Source: Amoebidium appalachense
Lineage: Eukaryota > Ichthyosporea
Reading direction: 5' to 3'
DNA: 64,000 nt
Assembly: GCA_963693365.1 (NCBI GenBank)
Contig: CAVNZM010000014.1
Span: 2,356,001-2,420,000, forward strand
Both the position numbers and the translations under genes were made by a program. The notes beneath the pieces are model-generated. The model was not told the DNA's origin. It ran no database searches and saw nothing but the letters and a program-made list of their open reading frames with translations. This document shows, in pieces, positions 1 to 49,551 of this stretch. How positions within the stretch are numbered: position 1 is the first letter of the stretch; every line of letters starts with the position of its first letter.

Positions 1-190
1 CCCCCCCCCCCCCCCCCAACACACACACACACAAACACAACCATCGGCTTTGTTTGCCCTCCCCCCCCCCCCCCCCCCCCCCTCCCCCCCTTCTCCTCAC
101 CTCCACATGCACACACACACACTCACTCGCTCACTCACTCATTCACTCACTCACTCATACTCACTCACTCACTCACTCACTTACCCCCTT

Positions 191-297
191 GCATACTTGA
201 ATGTTTGCCTTTGCATGTGTCCTGCACCATGCTTCTCATCGTGTATGCGTACTTCGTACCGTGTTCCGCATTCAAACCCCCCCCCCCCCCCCCCCCC
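191..297 (+). repeat. SINE-like repeat, subfamily 1, 3' fragment with poly-C tail
   Basis: The last 86 bases of the subfamily-1 unit, from GCATACTTGAATG to GCATTCAAA, followed by about 21 C's. It contains the core GTACTTCGTAC. It is 5'-truncated compared with the fuller copies near 5835 and 7259. Confidence 0.85.
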
Positions 298-347
298 TCC
301 CCCACTCACTCACTCACTCACCCACTCCCCCCCTACCCCTACCCCCC

Positions 348-586
348 AGTGAAACAGTATCTGAGTTGGGTTTCGTTAACGAGGGGAATAGGTCGAAACT
401 CGGGTACTGTGGATGACGTGGGCCCCCCCTGAGGATGGGCTCTGCTTATTATGCATACTCTTTATGTATGGCTTGCATTCTGCATCGTGTTATCCGTTTG
501 TTCTCGTGTACTTCGTACTTTTTGACGCATTCAAAACCCCCCCCCCCCCCCCCCCCCCCCACAAAAAAAAAAACAAAAAAAAAAAC
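348..586 (+). repeat. SINE-like repeat, subfamily 2, with poly-C then poly-A tail
   Basis: Begins AGTGAAACAGTATCTGAG and ends GACGCATTCAAAA, then about 24 C's followed directly by an A-rich run up to the acceptor of the first HDAC exon. Close copies lie at 16148 and 59145. The core GTACTTCGTAC is present. This copy supplies most of the sequence immediately upstream of the exon at 596. Confidence 0.85.
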
Positions 587-595
587 CAACAACAG

Positions 596-36914
<36,319 letters not shown>

Positions 36915-38131
36915 TAGGGCCTTATGAAAATATCCCGGGTATCACGGTGATATTCAGGGGTGTCCTGGATACCTGATATATCTCGTGATATTCAGGTCCA
37001 GCTTGGGATGTATCCCGTGATATTCAGGGAGGGGGCGCAAAAAGATATATCTTTTGGTATCCACCGAAGTGTGATATATCCTGGGCCAAGGAGCAAGATA
37101 TATCCGGCCCTTTTTGTTTAAGTTATCTATAAGAAATGGCCATGTGGGGGACCTTACGGGCGAGATTTGATCTTGGTGAACGTCAAACGACCAATGCAAA
37201 CAAACAGATTGTTTCCAAAATCATTGTCTTAGCCATAAATGGGTAATTTTATCGGGAATTAGCCAATTATGCACTACTTGCACCTCCCCAGGGAGCAAAC
37301 ATTTCTCAAACAAAATAAAGCAATGAATTATAGTATTGATTTTAAATTTATACATGATGAAGCTGAGGCAAAGCTTATGGTTGTACAATAAGGTGCATGA
37401 ACAAGTACATATGCCGCATAGTGAACTTTGATATGCAATGTATCAGTGTGTTCATGTAGTATACGCACATAGCATGCATATGCACATGCCATGGCCAGTT
37501 CAAACACCACTCATCCGCATATCCTCAGCGCTGATGCGGCATGCACATAAATTTGGAAGGCCACATACAAATACTAATGGCTTAGCTTTGTATAAGCAGA
37601 GTTATACATTGCCTAAGTTCTGTAAAAGGGACTCACAGCAGAAAGGTATATTTGGGCGTATACTCTGCCTTTGGTGAGAGATATACGTACGATAGGTTTG
37701 CTCAAAAGGCTAATTTGGCCGGGATATGTGTATGATATGATAATCTTTTTCTTTTGACCGGATTTATTCGACGGAAAGATATGCAAGCATGCACGGCATA
37801 CTGAGAAGACAATAAAAACTTCACGAGTTATCCAGTAACAAGTGCATACTTAGATACCTGAACACTGTGTGAAAATCATATAAATACTCAATGTGACGAC
37901 CAACAGAATTCAACAAAAAGTCTAAAGTGAGAAGACAATAAAAACTTCACGAGTTCATGGGGCTTGACGGGATACTTTTGATATATCTTTTGATAATCAG
38001 GGACGTTTTCGGGATATGCTTTAATGATACTCAGGGCGCTCACAGGAAAAAAAAGGGGATATTCAGGGGCTAAGGCAATATTTTCGTGACATATCCCGGT
38101 GCGAAAAACAGGATATTTTCATAAGGCCCTG
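36915..38131. mobile_element. Non-autonomous hAT-like DNA transposon (1217 bp)
   Basis: Terminal inverted repeats start YAGGGCCTTATGAAAATATCC at 36915 and on the reverse strand from 38131; 19 bases are perfect. The flanks TAATTATA (36907-36914) and TATTGATA (38132-38139) form an 8-bp target duplication with two mismatches. An uninterrupted TAATTATA followed by ACGACG at 38368 shows the empty site. The CAGGG-type end and 8-bp duplication are hAT hallmarks. Inside, GATATTCAGGG-like subterminal motifs recur near both ends, and a 28-bp direct repeat starts at 37803 and 37930. No transposase frame is present. Confidence 0.88.
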
Positions 38132-38949
38132 TATTGATAACGACGGTTTCAACCACACACAGACCGCCAGAGCCACACACACACGCATCATGTTGTTTTA
38201 TGTCCGATAGCTCCTTCGGCATTCTGACTCCATTGTCCGCGACACTTACAGCATGTGTGTTTGAGGAATAACCACACCGAGCGGGCACGCGCATCTTTGG
38301 CACTCGCTCAGGGGCCTTGGCAGTGGGGGGACGGGAGGGGGTGCACACACGGGCGCCAACCAAGCCGTAATTATAACGACGATTTCAACCACACACAAAC
38401 CGCCAGTGGCACGCACACACACGCATCATTTTGTTTAATGTCCGATAGCTCCTTCGGCATTCTGACCCCGTTGTCCGCGACACTTACAGCATGTGTGTTT
38501 GAGGAATAACCACCACCGAGCGCGTAGCAAGCACGAAGGCGATACACTGTTCATTTCTGGTGATACTTTGGCTGCTTCCACGTAGCGTAGCAACACGTTG
38601 TTCCCAAAAAAGATATTATTAGGGTTGCTTCGTGAAACTTTGAAAGGGTCAACCCTTCGAGCCACGACGAGCCACCGTTCTCCACATTTGCACATGTTGC
38701 CTCCTTTAACCTAGTGCTTTCTTTTCAGGGCAAGCGTGTGCCACGTTGGGCCCAAACAGTATTTTTTTTTACTCACAAAAATACCAAAACTTTTTTTTTT
38801 TTCCTGGTTGGATTTTTTAAGGGCAAGTTGCTTTGTGTTGCGCGCGAGCCCATGCTCTTGGACAATACGGCTCAGATTTAGCAGCACTTTTGTTCGATTC
38901 TTCGAGAGAGTCAAACTGTTCTAGGTTGATTTATTATTGTGACAGCAAG

Positions 38950-41327
38950 ATGCAGCAGGCACACTTAGGCAGACACGAGGAGTCCCCCCCATACCATGAC
39001 AGGGGGGACAGGGGGAGCTGGTATGGGTCGACACAACCAGCAAGCAACCCCCACGACGTGTTTATGGATAAGGTATGTGGCTGTGTTTTCGGGTTTTTTT
39101 TTTTTTTTTTTTTTTTTTGTTTGTTTTTTTGTTATGTTTTTTTTTGAGTTTCAACAAACATACAGATGGAGTTCTGGGGGACACCCCACGCACGGTTCTG
39201 CTGGTGTTAAGTCTGGAAAACTGGAAGCCCTTACAGTTTCTCTGTGCTCGTTTCACCTAGTTTTTGTTTGGGAGATTTTGCGCTTCTGTTGTGTCCACTG
39301 TGACGTTTTTTGGCTTATTTTTTGCCTTGGCTTGTTGGACTTAATAAACACGTTACATCATTCTCACATCATGCTGTTTTGCGTCACAGCTGCAACGTTT
39401 TTGTAGGGCGGTGCTCCAGAACCCGGACGGCCCTCAAGACCTTTTCCAGCTGCGTGATGAGTTGTACAGGCTCTATCGTAATTTGAATCAGCTGCTGCAG
39501 CCAGAACTAGGCGGAAAGGTGTGTTTTCAACAGAAAACCTTGCGTGATGTTGAACTTCCGGGGTTGACTATGCGTGCACGAGATTTTCCTCGTGTCATGC
39601 TGTTCTTAGTATTATCTCCCCATTCCCCCCACCTCCACCCCCACCGCCCACCCGTTAAACCCCCCCAGTTTCACAGGCAACACACATGCGTTCACATGTG
39701 TAAGAGAACTCCATTCAACGTTCAAGTGGTCTCTTGAACCGCCCAACAGTTATTTCGCTGGCCCTATTTCCTTTCATCCCCCCCCCTTTCCCCCCCCCCC
39801 CTTGCTTTCCCAGCGCCCCCAGCTACCTCGTGTTGTACAGTTTTTGCTAGATTTCCTGCCGCTTCAAACCTTATAATTCGTGCCTTCCTTTGCCTCCACT
39901 TCAGCTCTCTTCTTCGTGTTTCCCTGTGTGTCTTTCCCCCGACCTTCCTTTACTCCGGTTGCATCTTTGCTCCCTACAGGCTGCCCTTTTGAAAGTTTGT
40001 TCTACCGTGACAGAGCTGTATTCAGAACTCCCCCCCCCCGCCCACCTCAAATGCCACCTCCCTCCTCCCCCCCCCCCCCCCCCCCTCCCCGTTTCACAGC
40101 CTTGAGCAGCCCACACACCCATATACAAATATGTGCACCGTTCTCCTTGTTTGCACAGTCGTTGTATATTTGCGCTTTTTTTTTGGGTTTTTTTCATGCA
40201 CTTACTTGCATCTTCACAGGGGTACTCTGGTCGGCATGGGGACAGAGATTACGGAGACCAGCCATACCGTGAAGTGGCACGGCACCGATACAGCCCCTAC
40301 CCAGCAAGCCAACGAAGGGGGGACCCAAACGGCTGGCATCTTGACGCACATGGGAGGGGTGAGATGGTGGATTTTATCGACACGCTTGATCCTCGTCTGG
40401 TGGATGGCCTTCCCGGCGGGCGCCTTTTCAAAGGAGAGGACACAGGGTTTGTTTCCTCTCGTGGGGGGAGTGAGTATGGACCTTTGGGGGGAGATTCAGC
40501 GTTATCGTTCGGAGAGGGAGTATGGGTGGGGGGGGAGGGGGGCAGGTAGAGGCGGGACAGCAACCAGGCACAAGGCGTGCCCCCACAACCACCCCAGCCC
40601 CCAAACATGCCCAGATTGCTGGACAAGCAACAGCCTCCAGGCCCCACATTCGTACGGCTCGGACCTCCGCTATCCTGGGCGCGAACATCGCGATTACGAC
40701 AGGGGGCAGGGGGATGACATGCTCCCGCCCGGGCAGATTGTGATGCGCAATCCTCGGTCAGGGTATGGACGCAACGAATTTCTTTCGACGTCAAACAGCC
40801 GTATTGATGATTTGTCGCGCATTTCGCCGACATCTGTCACCTTGCCTAGGCAGAGCCCCAACTTCAACGGCACCAGACGCACACCAGCATCGGCGCAGTT
40901 CACTCGCGACAGCGGGCTGCCAAGCGACCGAAGCAGTGACAGGAGCGGGAACATGCCTGCCACCCCAGGGCAGCAGATGCTTGCGAGGGGCGGGGGCATG
41001 GGCGGTTCCAAGATGCCTAACGTTGCTACATCCCGATCGTCATCGAGCCTTTCCCTTGGTATGTCGATTGGCAATGGAAACGCACAGGATCGGCTCATGC
41101 AGCGTGATGAGCTTGGCTTGGGGGGTGTTCAGGCCGGCGACCAGAAGGAGGGAATGGGGGGAGGAAATGCGCCGGGGAGCCCAGGATCAGCAGGGGATGT
41201 GGACGTTGTTCCCCCTCCCAAAGCGGTGGCAGGCAAGGGCAAGCAGGTGAAGTTGGAGGTCGAGGCTGAGCCTGGGTGGCACCCTGCAGGCCTGGACGAT
41301 GCTTGGAAGGACAAGTACGGAGCCTAA
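38950..41327 (+). CDS. Protein of unknown function, low-complexity, with short helical segment
   Basis: Exons 38950-39072, 39390-39518, 40220-40545 and 40634-41327 join in phase to give 423 residues. The start is ATG with QQAHLGRHEESPPY. The second exon encodes a helical segment (FQLRDELYRLYRNLNQLLQ). The rest is rich in Arg, Gly, Ser and Asp with no recognised domain, ending PAGLDDAWKDKYGA. The third intron, 40546-40633, would be only 88 bp and is inferred because it has GT and AG ends and restores the frame across a TAG stop. The alternative is base-count errors in the nearby G runs. The N-terminal composition (YxxRGDRGSWYG) recalls RNA-associated disordered regions, but I cannot name a family. 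Confidence 0.7.
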
Positions 41328-41342
41328 TCTCTTTCTCCCTCC

Positions 41343-41380
<38 letters not shown>

Positions 41381-41390
41381 CTCCCTCCTG

Positions 41391-41457
41391 TATGTGTATC
41401 TTGCAATCTGCACTGTGTTGTCCGTCACGACTGCATACTTCACACTCTGCACTACAC

Positions 41458-41501
<44 letters not shown>

Positions 41502-41518
41502 AAAAAAAAAAAAAAAAA
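41391..41518 (+). repeat. SINE-like subfamily-3 fragment with C31-A27 tail
   Basis: TTGTCCGTCACGACTGCATAC matches the subfamily-3 3' end (compare 9996 and 45719), followed by about 31 C's and then directly about 27 A's. This is one of the clearest composite poly-C/poly-A tails, just downstream of gene C. Confidence 0.7.
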
Positions 41519-41913
41519 CCCACCCCTTGCTTGTGTCCACGTCTCAATTTGCACTTTTGAATGTTTTTTGCATCATTGTTCTTGAAGTTCAACGTCTTTG
41601 CTCCACGGTTGTCATTCTTTGCCAATTACATTCCTTCTGACCCCTCCCCCACTCTCGACCTCCCCCTCCCCACACTCTTCTCCTGCTCTCGGTTGGTTTT
41701 TGTAGTTCTGTCTTTGCATATCTTCCTTGTGTTGTCATTCAATTATATCGCGCACCTCCTTGCTGTTGCTAATAGGACCTCATCTTCCAATGTACTTAGT
41801 CTATATATTCTCCCCATCTCACCGCACCATTCAAACATTCGCACCCTATCTCACATTTCGGTGCTCTCTTCGTTTCTCTTGTCTTTGTATTCTGTGCACC
41901 ACCGTGCCCCCCC

Positions 41914-43233
41914 AGACATCTTTACTTCCATGCAACCGGGCATGGTTGCTCTGTGTCGTGCATCTGTAAGCACATACGCGTTTGTCGCTGCACTGCATTA
42001 GTTTGCACACACATCTTCACCGTTTTGCTCACCTTGCTTGCATAAGCAACCCTGCTCGTCTTTGATCAAGACGGGTTGACCCACCCAAGTTCAGTTGATG
42101 CTGCTGTCTGAGTTGGAGCGTCGTATATACGCGGGCTAAGGGGTCGAAACTCAGACGCAATTGATGACTTGGGCCCTCCCTGAGGATGGGCTCTGCTTAT
42201 GACGCATACTGTGCGCATGGCTGATGCTGCATACTTGAATGTTTGCCTTTGCATGTGTCCTGCATCATGCTTCTCATCGTCTATGCGTACTTCGTACTGT
42301 GTTCCGCATTCAAACCCCCCCTGTCTTCTTTCAGAGGTGTCCTTTCAGGACAGACCACTGTGTGGAGACATCTTTACTTCCATGCAACCGGGCATGGTTG
42401 CTCTGTGTCGTGCATCTGTAAGCACATACGCGTTTGTCGCTGCACTGCATTAGTTTGCACACACATCTTCACCGTTTTGCTCACCTTGCTTGCATAAGCA
42501 ACCCTGCTCGTCTTTGATCAAGACGGGTTGACCCACCCAAGTTCAGTTGATGCTGCTGTCTGAGTTGGAGCGTCGTATATACGCGGGCTAAGGGGTCGAA
42601 ACTCAGACGCAATTGATGACTTGGGCCCTCCCTGAGGATGGGCTCTGCTTATGACGCATACTGTGCGCATGGCTGATGCTGCATACTTGAATGTTTGCCT
42701 TTGCATGTGTCCTGCATCATGCTTCTCATCGTCTATGCGTACTTCGTACTGTGTTCCGCATTCAAACCCCCCTGTCTTCTTTCAGAGGTGTCCTTTCAGG
42801 ACAGACCACTGTGTGGAGACATCTTTACTTCCATGCAACCGGGCATGGTTGCTCTGTGTCGTGCATCTGTAAGCACATACGCGTTTGTCGCTGCACTGCA
42901 TTAGTTTGCACACACATCTTCACCGTTTTGCTCACCTTGCTTGCATAAGCAACCCTGCTCGTCTTTGATCAAGACGGGTTGACCCACCCAAGTTCAGTTG
43001 ATGCTGCTGTCTGAGTTGGAGCGTCGTATATACGCGGGCTAAGGGGTCGAAACTCAGACGCAATTGATGACTTGGGCCCTCCCTGAGGATGGGCTCTGCT
43101 TATGACGCATACTGTGCGCATGGCTGATGCTGCATACTTGAATGTTTGCCTTTGCATGTGTCCTGCATCATGCTTCTCATCGTCTATGCGTACTTCGTAC
43201 TGTGTTCCGCATTCAAACCCCCCCCCCCCCCCC
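41914..43233 (+). repeat. Tandem array of 452-bp subfamily-1 units (about 2.9 copies)
   Basis: Units follow each other at ATTCAAA plus C6-C7 plus TGTCTTCTTTCAG (about 42308 and 42760). The array ends at 43217 with a C tail to 43233. Copies inside the array are virtually identical. They differ from the HDAC-intron array at a few shared positions (GTCTGAGTTGG versus GTCTGGGTTGG; ACGCGGG versus ACGTGGG), showing that each array was homogenised on its own. Confidence 0.95.
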
Positions 43234-43688
43234 TAAAAAAGGAGGGAAAAAAGAAAAAGAAAAATCGTTGCGAATAGTTTTCGAAGTTGTTTGTTGCCTG
43301 ATGAAAGTGAGTTGTAGGTTCTCCTGTCATGCTTGATTGCCTACTCCTTCCGCCTCCCTTCCTCCCCCACTACCCCTTCCCTCCACACGACATCTCTACA
43401 CTAAAACTTACATACTCACACACATACAGTCGGACTCACTATTGCACTACTCACATGCGTCATACATGGCTCTTGGCACCTTTTATGGAGATTTGGAGGG
43501 AGCCTTTTTCCAGGGTGGGGGAGGGAGGGGCGGGGTTGGTTTTTTTTTAGCACGCCAAGACTTAGCCTTGTGCATTGTGTGGTTGTTTGGAGTATGCCCG
43601 CAGGCATGCTGCAACTCCTATTGTGGGTATTTGTGCTCTGACTCGGATACTGTAGGTGTGCGTGTGTTTGGAGGTTTTTTTTGGTGGT

Positions 43689-43760
<72 letters not shown>

Positions 43761-43856
43761 CTAGCACATGTGTTTGATCGTGTGCTCCTTTCTACTGCAA
43801 GCACGACACAGCACAGCACAGTCTGCGGCCCACCCTATACACTACACAAAGTGAAC

Positions 43857-45041
43857 ATGCGTGCATTTCCATCGAATTCGAAATCTTGGATAGCGTTTCT
43901 TTCATTGAAACCCTCAAGATTTCGCAGCACTGGATTGACAACAGCAAGGTGACAGTGTGAAAATCTTTCTCGGAGTTTCTTTTTTTTTCTTTAAGGTTCT
44001 CAAGATTCAGGACAACCACAATGTGAAGTGAGCGCTGACACGACAACGTGTGCCAACGTTTACTCAGGACGTATGTGTTGGAGGTGGTGCAAAACCCCAT
44101 CTACGGCTGCCGCGGCGGCATCGGTGCAGAGGGGGCTAAAGGCAAGTAGTGGTGTTGTGAATGGTGTATTTGTGGTGTTTTCTTTTCTTCTTTTTTCTTT
44201 TCTTTTCTTGTTTTTTTTTTGTTTTTTTTTTAATAGTTGGTTCCAAAAAATACTTACCTTCGTGTTAAGAACTGCCAGGCTTCGGTCCTAGTGGCAGATT
44301 GTACCACGCTGTCACAGTGCATAACTTGTATTCTAGGGTTTGGGCCGACACTTAAAATCTGAATCAGATTGAGTGTGGCTGTGTGCCAGCATGATTGTGC
44401 GTATCAGTGTATGTGTGCACCCATATATGTGAGTTTAGATGCGGAAATGTGCACCTATGCAGTATGTGTGTGCAGGTATGGTACGGGTATATGCACCTAT
44501 TGCAAACGCACTCACATGACCACATGCACACACACTGTGTCACCCTCGCACATGCACACACCCTAGCACATGCTCGCGGGCACACATGCACACGCACACG
44601 CACATACACGCGCTCATGCACACACACACATACACACAAAACTCGTGTGCGCTGTCCGAGCGCATACACACGGACACGCATGTGCCCCCCCCCCTCCCCC
44701 CCCTCCCCCCCCTCCCCCTCCCCCCTCTCCCCCCCCCCCCCCTTCTCCACCCACCTACCTACCACCAGCAGCAGTAGACCTCTATACCCATATCATCGCA
44801 GAACTTGAGACATTTTCAAGCACAAACACTGGAGATGCAGCATCACACGCACATGCTTCGAGCACACACGCACACACACACATGCGCGCGCGCTAAAGGC
44901 ATACGCATTGACACCATATCTTTTTCAGGAAATCGGCGGCCCATCAGCCCCTATCCGATTGTGCAGCTGCACATCAAGAATGCAGACGGTTCTCACGTTG
45001 ATCTCAAGTAGGTTACCATTGTGTTCTCTCTCGCTCTCTCC

Positions 45042-45100
<59 letters not shown>

Positions 45101-45133
45101 CCTCCCTCCCTCCCCCTCCCCTCCCCTCCCCCC

Positions 45134-45170
<37 letters not shown>

Positions 45171-45391
45171 AGGCTCTCTCTCTCAGATTCCACGCTGGTG
45201 AGAAATTTAAATCTTTTTGGATATCGGATTAATAACCTTAAGCTGCACCAGGAGTGTGTTTCTCTCCACTCGTTCATCATAACAGCGCAATCAAACGGCA
45301 GGCCACCATAGTTACTATTACAACACGAACATGTTTTACTGTAGCTTTCCCTCTTGGCACCAAGCCACTGAATGCATTCGACGACCTAACT

Positions 45392-45422
<31 letters not shown>

Positions 45423-45424
45423 AA

Positions 45425-45455
<31 letters not shown>

Positions 45456-45804
45456 AATGTTAACAATAATAATAACAATATTAATAATAATAATAATAAT
45501 ATAAAGATAAAAGGCTCTGCTTATTAGCCATACCCTTTGTATGTTTTTCACTGTGCATTTTTTTGTCCATTATGAATGTGTTCGGTTGAAGCAATCTATA
45601 GCACGCTCTTAACATGACCCCCCCCCCCCCCCCCAAAAAAAAAAAAAAAAAAAAAATGATGGGGGGGTTTTTTTTTTGGGGGGGGGGGGGGGACTTTCTT
45701 TGAATTTTCTTTGTGTGGTTTGCACGCTGAGATGTGTTGTCCGTCATGAATGTGTACTTCGTACTCTATAACACATTCTACGATCCCCCCTCCCCCCCCC
45801 CTCC

Positions 45805-45851
<47 letters not shown>

Positions 45852-45978
45852 CACCGTCAACGACCCCATGTTCATTATGGCCACCTATCTGGTTGGGGCC
45901 GAGAGTGCATCTCGCTGCGACTTTGTTGCTGGCCGTCCCGTCATGAATATCACTGGTTAGTAATCACATATATGCCCC

Positions 45979-46009
<31 letters not shown>

Positions 46010-47308
46010 AAAACACACACACAGTGGCCCACACACTCACACACAAACACCGTTCGACGTTATTGGTCTTCAACCCAAATGTGGTCTCCGGGCCTTGTGT
46101 GTGTATGTGTGTGTGTGTGTGCCACGGCGTGTGTGCCCTAATGTGTTTGGAGGATGGAAGGAAGTACAGGCAGCAAGAATGGGATGGCCCGTTGTGGGGG
46201 TTTGCCAGTGTGTGTGGGTATGGGTGTGGGTGTGGTTGTGTGTGTGTGTGTGTACTACAATGTGTGTGTGCGTGCATGTGTAATTTTTATACACTTCCCT
46301 GTGTACAGTCTGAGGTACCCGCGCCTGCTGATCCAGCATGGTGCCTCTTTGCGGCTGTTTTTTGGTGTTGCAAATAGGTTGTTGCCCGAGCGTATTTGTA
46401 TTAATTAAATATTTGTCCCATTAGACATGTTTTACTATAGCACAATTTAGATAGTATATGATAAGTATATCGCGATATACTTAATATATACTATTTGATG
46501 TTGTCGATTTTACCATAGCGACTTTTATTATAGTTTATCGTTCACGGGCCGCCGAGCGGCGAGCAGTTTTGGTGCGCATTCCGATGCGTCCCCGTTTAAT
46601 CAACAGACGATCTGGCCCGAGATATCATATCACAACGTTGTATATCTTTTGGCCCCTTCCTATGAGCGATATACAAACTTTTAGCGACTTTGCATATCTT
46701 TTTCGCGATTTTACCAAATCGGGCATCTGTACGATATTTATATCATACACTATCTAGATTGTGTCATGGTAAAATGTGTCTATTGTATCGACACACACCT
46801 GCCACAGTAATGTTTAACGTTAGCATCACATGTGGGATTGTTTAATTTTCACTATGTATTTTTCGATCAACTAAGCTTTAAAATATTTTTTAATTTTTCC
46901 GAACCAGGGTGCACTGCGTCGTCCATGTACCGTGTCAAGGGGCTGCAGGTCAACCCTGACGGCACCGAGCAGACTTGTCTGTTTTTCGTTTTTTCGGACA
47001 TCAACATTCGGGACTCGGGGCTCTACCGCCTCAAGTTTGTTCTCTACTACCTGAACCTGTAAATATACCTTTCCCCCCCCTCCCCCCCTCCCCCCCTTCC
47101 CCGCCCCTGCCCCACACACACACACACACACACCACACACACTCTTCCACCCCCCCCCCCCCCTTCCCCCCCCCCGATGACTTGGGCCCTCCCTGAGGAT
47201 GGGCTCTGCTTATGACGCATACTGCGCACATGGCTATGTTGCATACTTGAATGTTTGCCTTTGCATGTGTCCTTCGTGTATGCGTACTTCGTACCGTGTT
47301 CCGCATTC

Positions 47309-47344
<36 letters not shown>

Positions 47345-47621
47345 ACCCCACCCCGGCACCCCCAACTGTTGGTGTGTGTGTGACAGTGTGAGTATGGACT
47401 TTTTCTTTTTTGTGTGTGACTCAGTGGCAGTGTGTGTGTGTGTGTGTGTGCTATGTGGCCTGCCAGTGAAGTATGTTTGAGCAACACGGCAACGGTGGAT
47501 TCAGAGATCATATTATGATAGCGTCACTCTCACTGTGACCCCCCTCCCCCCCCCCCCCTCATCCCCCTCACCCTCCTTGGAGCTCCTTCCCCTCCTCCCC
47601 GTTCGGGTGCATATTCTGTAT

Positions 47622-47665
<44 letters not shown>

Positions 47666-47733
47666 CCGGCGCTCGGCCCCTTTTTTTCTCTTTCTTCTCT
47701 TCTCAGCTCTCTCTCTCTCCTTTTCTCTCTCCC

Positions 47734-47803
<70 letters not shown>

Positions 47804-47890
47804 CGCGCGCGCGCATGCCTTTCCCCTCCCCCCCCCCCCCCCCCCCCCCACCCCTCTCTCACTCTCTCTCTCTCGCTCTTCCTCTATCTG

Positions 47891-47927
<37 letters not shown>

Positions 47928-48860
47928 CCTGATCGCGGCGGCCGGCGGCTCAGATCGACTGAATAAAATGAAGCATAGCGATCATAGGAAAGACATGTGA
48001 AATTGACCTTTTTTCTAATTTATTGGCGTTTATTGCGGCCAGAACCCATTACATGCTTAGTAGGAAATACGCAGGAGGCAAATGCCCTTATTTTGATATC
48101 TTTTTATACTGAGCGCAAGGTGAAGCCGCAAACTTTTGTATATTAGAACGATGATGCACACCCGCTTCATAAAAGCGAAAGTTTGAAAGTTTAGTTTCAT
48201 ATCAGTATCGGCCAATCGAATAGCTTAGCTCAAATTCATAGTCTCCCCCCGATGCCTCGACCGCCGCTGATCGAACTTTGGGCCGGGAGGAGGCCGCTGG
48301 CGGTGGCCTGGCGTAGAACAAAACCAAGTCTTACTTAGACAAAAACAATGGTTTTTCTTCGCACTAAGGATCAATTTTTTAATATAAAAAAAAACGTCGT
48401 TTCCTTGTCGACATTTAGAGCTCAGCTTTGTTAGGCTTATACTAGGTTTAAAGGGCTGATATATATGGATGAAAGTGGATCCAGGCCCATTTGCTATATC
48501 GAGAACGCTACATTATATTCCGCGATGTGGCTTACGGTCAGGTCTATCCGAGTTCGTGTCAGTGTCAGCGTGCCCTCCTTCCGCCCAGCCCAGCCCATCC
48601 CAGCCACCCCCCCCCCCCCCCCCCCCCCCCCTCTCCCCCCCCCCCCCCCTTCTCTCTCACTTCTTGTCATCTCTTCCTCTCCTTTCTTTGCATGTATCCT
48701 GCCTGATTTGTTTTTCCTCTGCAGGTACACCCAAACCACGTGTCCTCTGGCCACAACATGCACCGAGCAGTTTGAGGTCTTCAGCTACAGAAGGTTCCAG
48801 GCAAAGGGTGGCCTTGGAGGTGGGCACACTATCCCTTCCCCCTTCGTCTTTCCACACACT

Positions 48861-48918
<58 letters not shown>

Positions 48919-49049
48919 GTGTCACACGTGCACACGCCGGATAGGTCCGTCTGTAAATGGATCGCCATGTGTAAAGACGCATCCCCACCCCCTCGTGAAG
49001 GCGGAGGGAGAAGAGGGAATAGGGTTTTTTTTTTCTTTTTCTTTTTCTT

Positions 49050-49080
<31 letters not shown>

Positions 49081-49512
49081 GGTGTGTGTGTTTTGGGGGG
49101 GGGGGGGGGGGGGGGGGGGGTTGTGTGTGTGTGGTTTTTTTTTTTTTTTTTTTTTTTTGCCTTTGTATGGACCAGGTGCCATCTTTCAATTAAAGTATAC
49201 AGAAACTCGGCACCGTCATGGATATATTTTTACCGTTTAACATAGGCTCACTGGTACTGTGTGCACACAGTGTCTACGCCTCTTTCGGTCAAGCTGTCGT
49301 ACCAGGGGATCCGGCTGCAGCTGCGGTCCAACCACGAAGACAAGAGGCCCAAGGCAGGACTGAGTGTCAAGGAGAGGGAGGGCCTGCCCTACTGGATACC
49401 AGACAAGTTTGATGCTGACTGGCTGCGCTGCTACGTGCGGTGAGTAAAACACACACGCACGCACGCATACACACACATACACGTGCGCACACATTCACAC
49501 ACACCACATATA

Positions 49513-49551
<39 letters not shown>

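Larger units (their letters stand above)
41328..43856. other. Intergenic region between genes C and D
   Basis: Holds the C/A-tailed repeat at 41391-41518, about 400 bases of ordinary sequence, the 452-bp tandem array at 41914-43217, a C/T-rich stretch and a G run of about 70 bases (43690-43760). No gene is recognised before the first proposed exon of the velvet gene. Confidence 0.7.

Noticed and set aside
121-182. Telomere-like repeat at window edges ((CTCA)n at both ends)
   Set aside because: CACT/CTCA tetramers do not match TTAGGG-type telomere units, and the right-edge copy lies beyond a gene E exon in what should be intron sequence.
38070-38695. Two minus-strand open frames over the 236-bp repeat (98 and 86 residues)
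   Set aside because: Residues look more varied than repeat noise, but the frame is broken between repeat copies, includes part of the transposon end and has no family match I recognise.
41914-43217. CRISPR-like array
   Set aside because: Units are 452-bp contiguous tandem repeats without unique spacers, in a eukaryotic genome.
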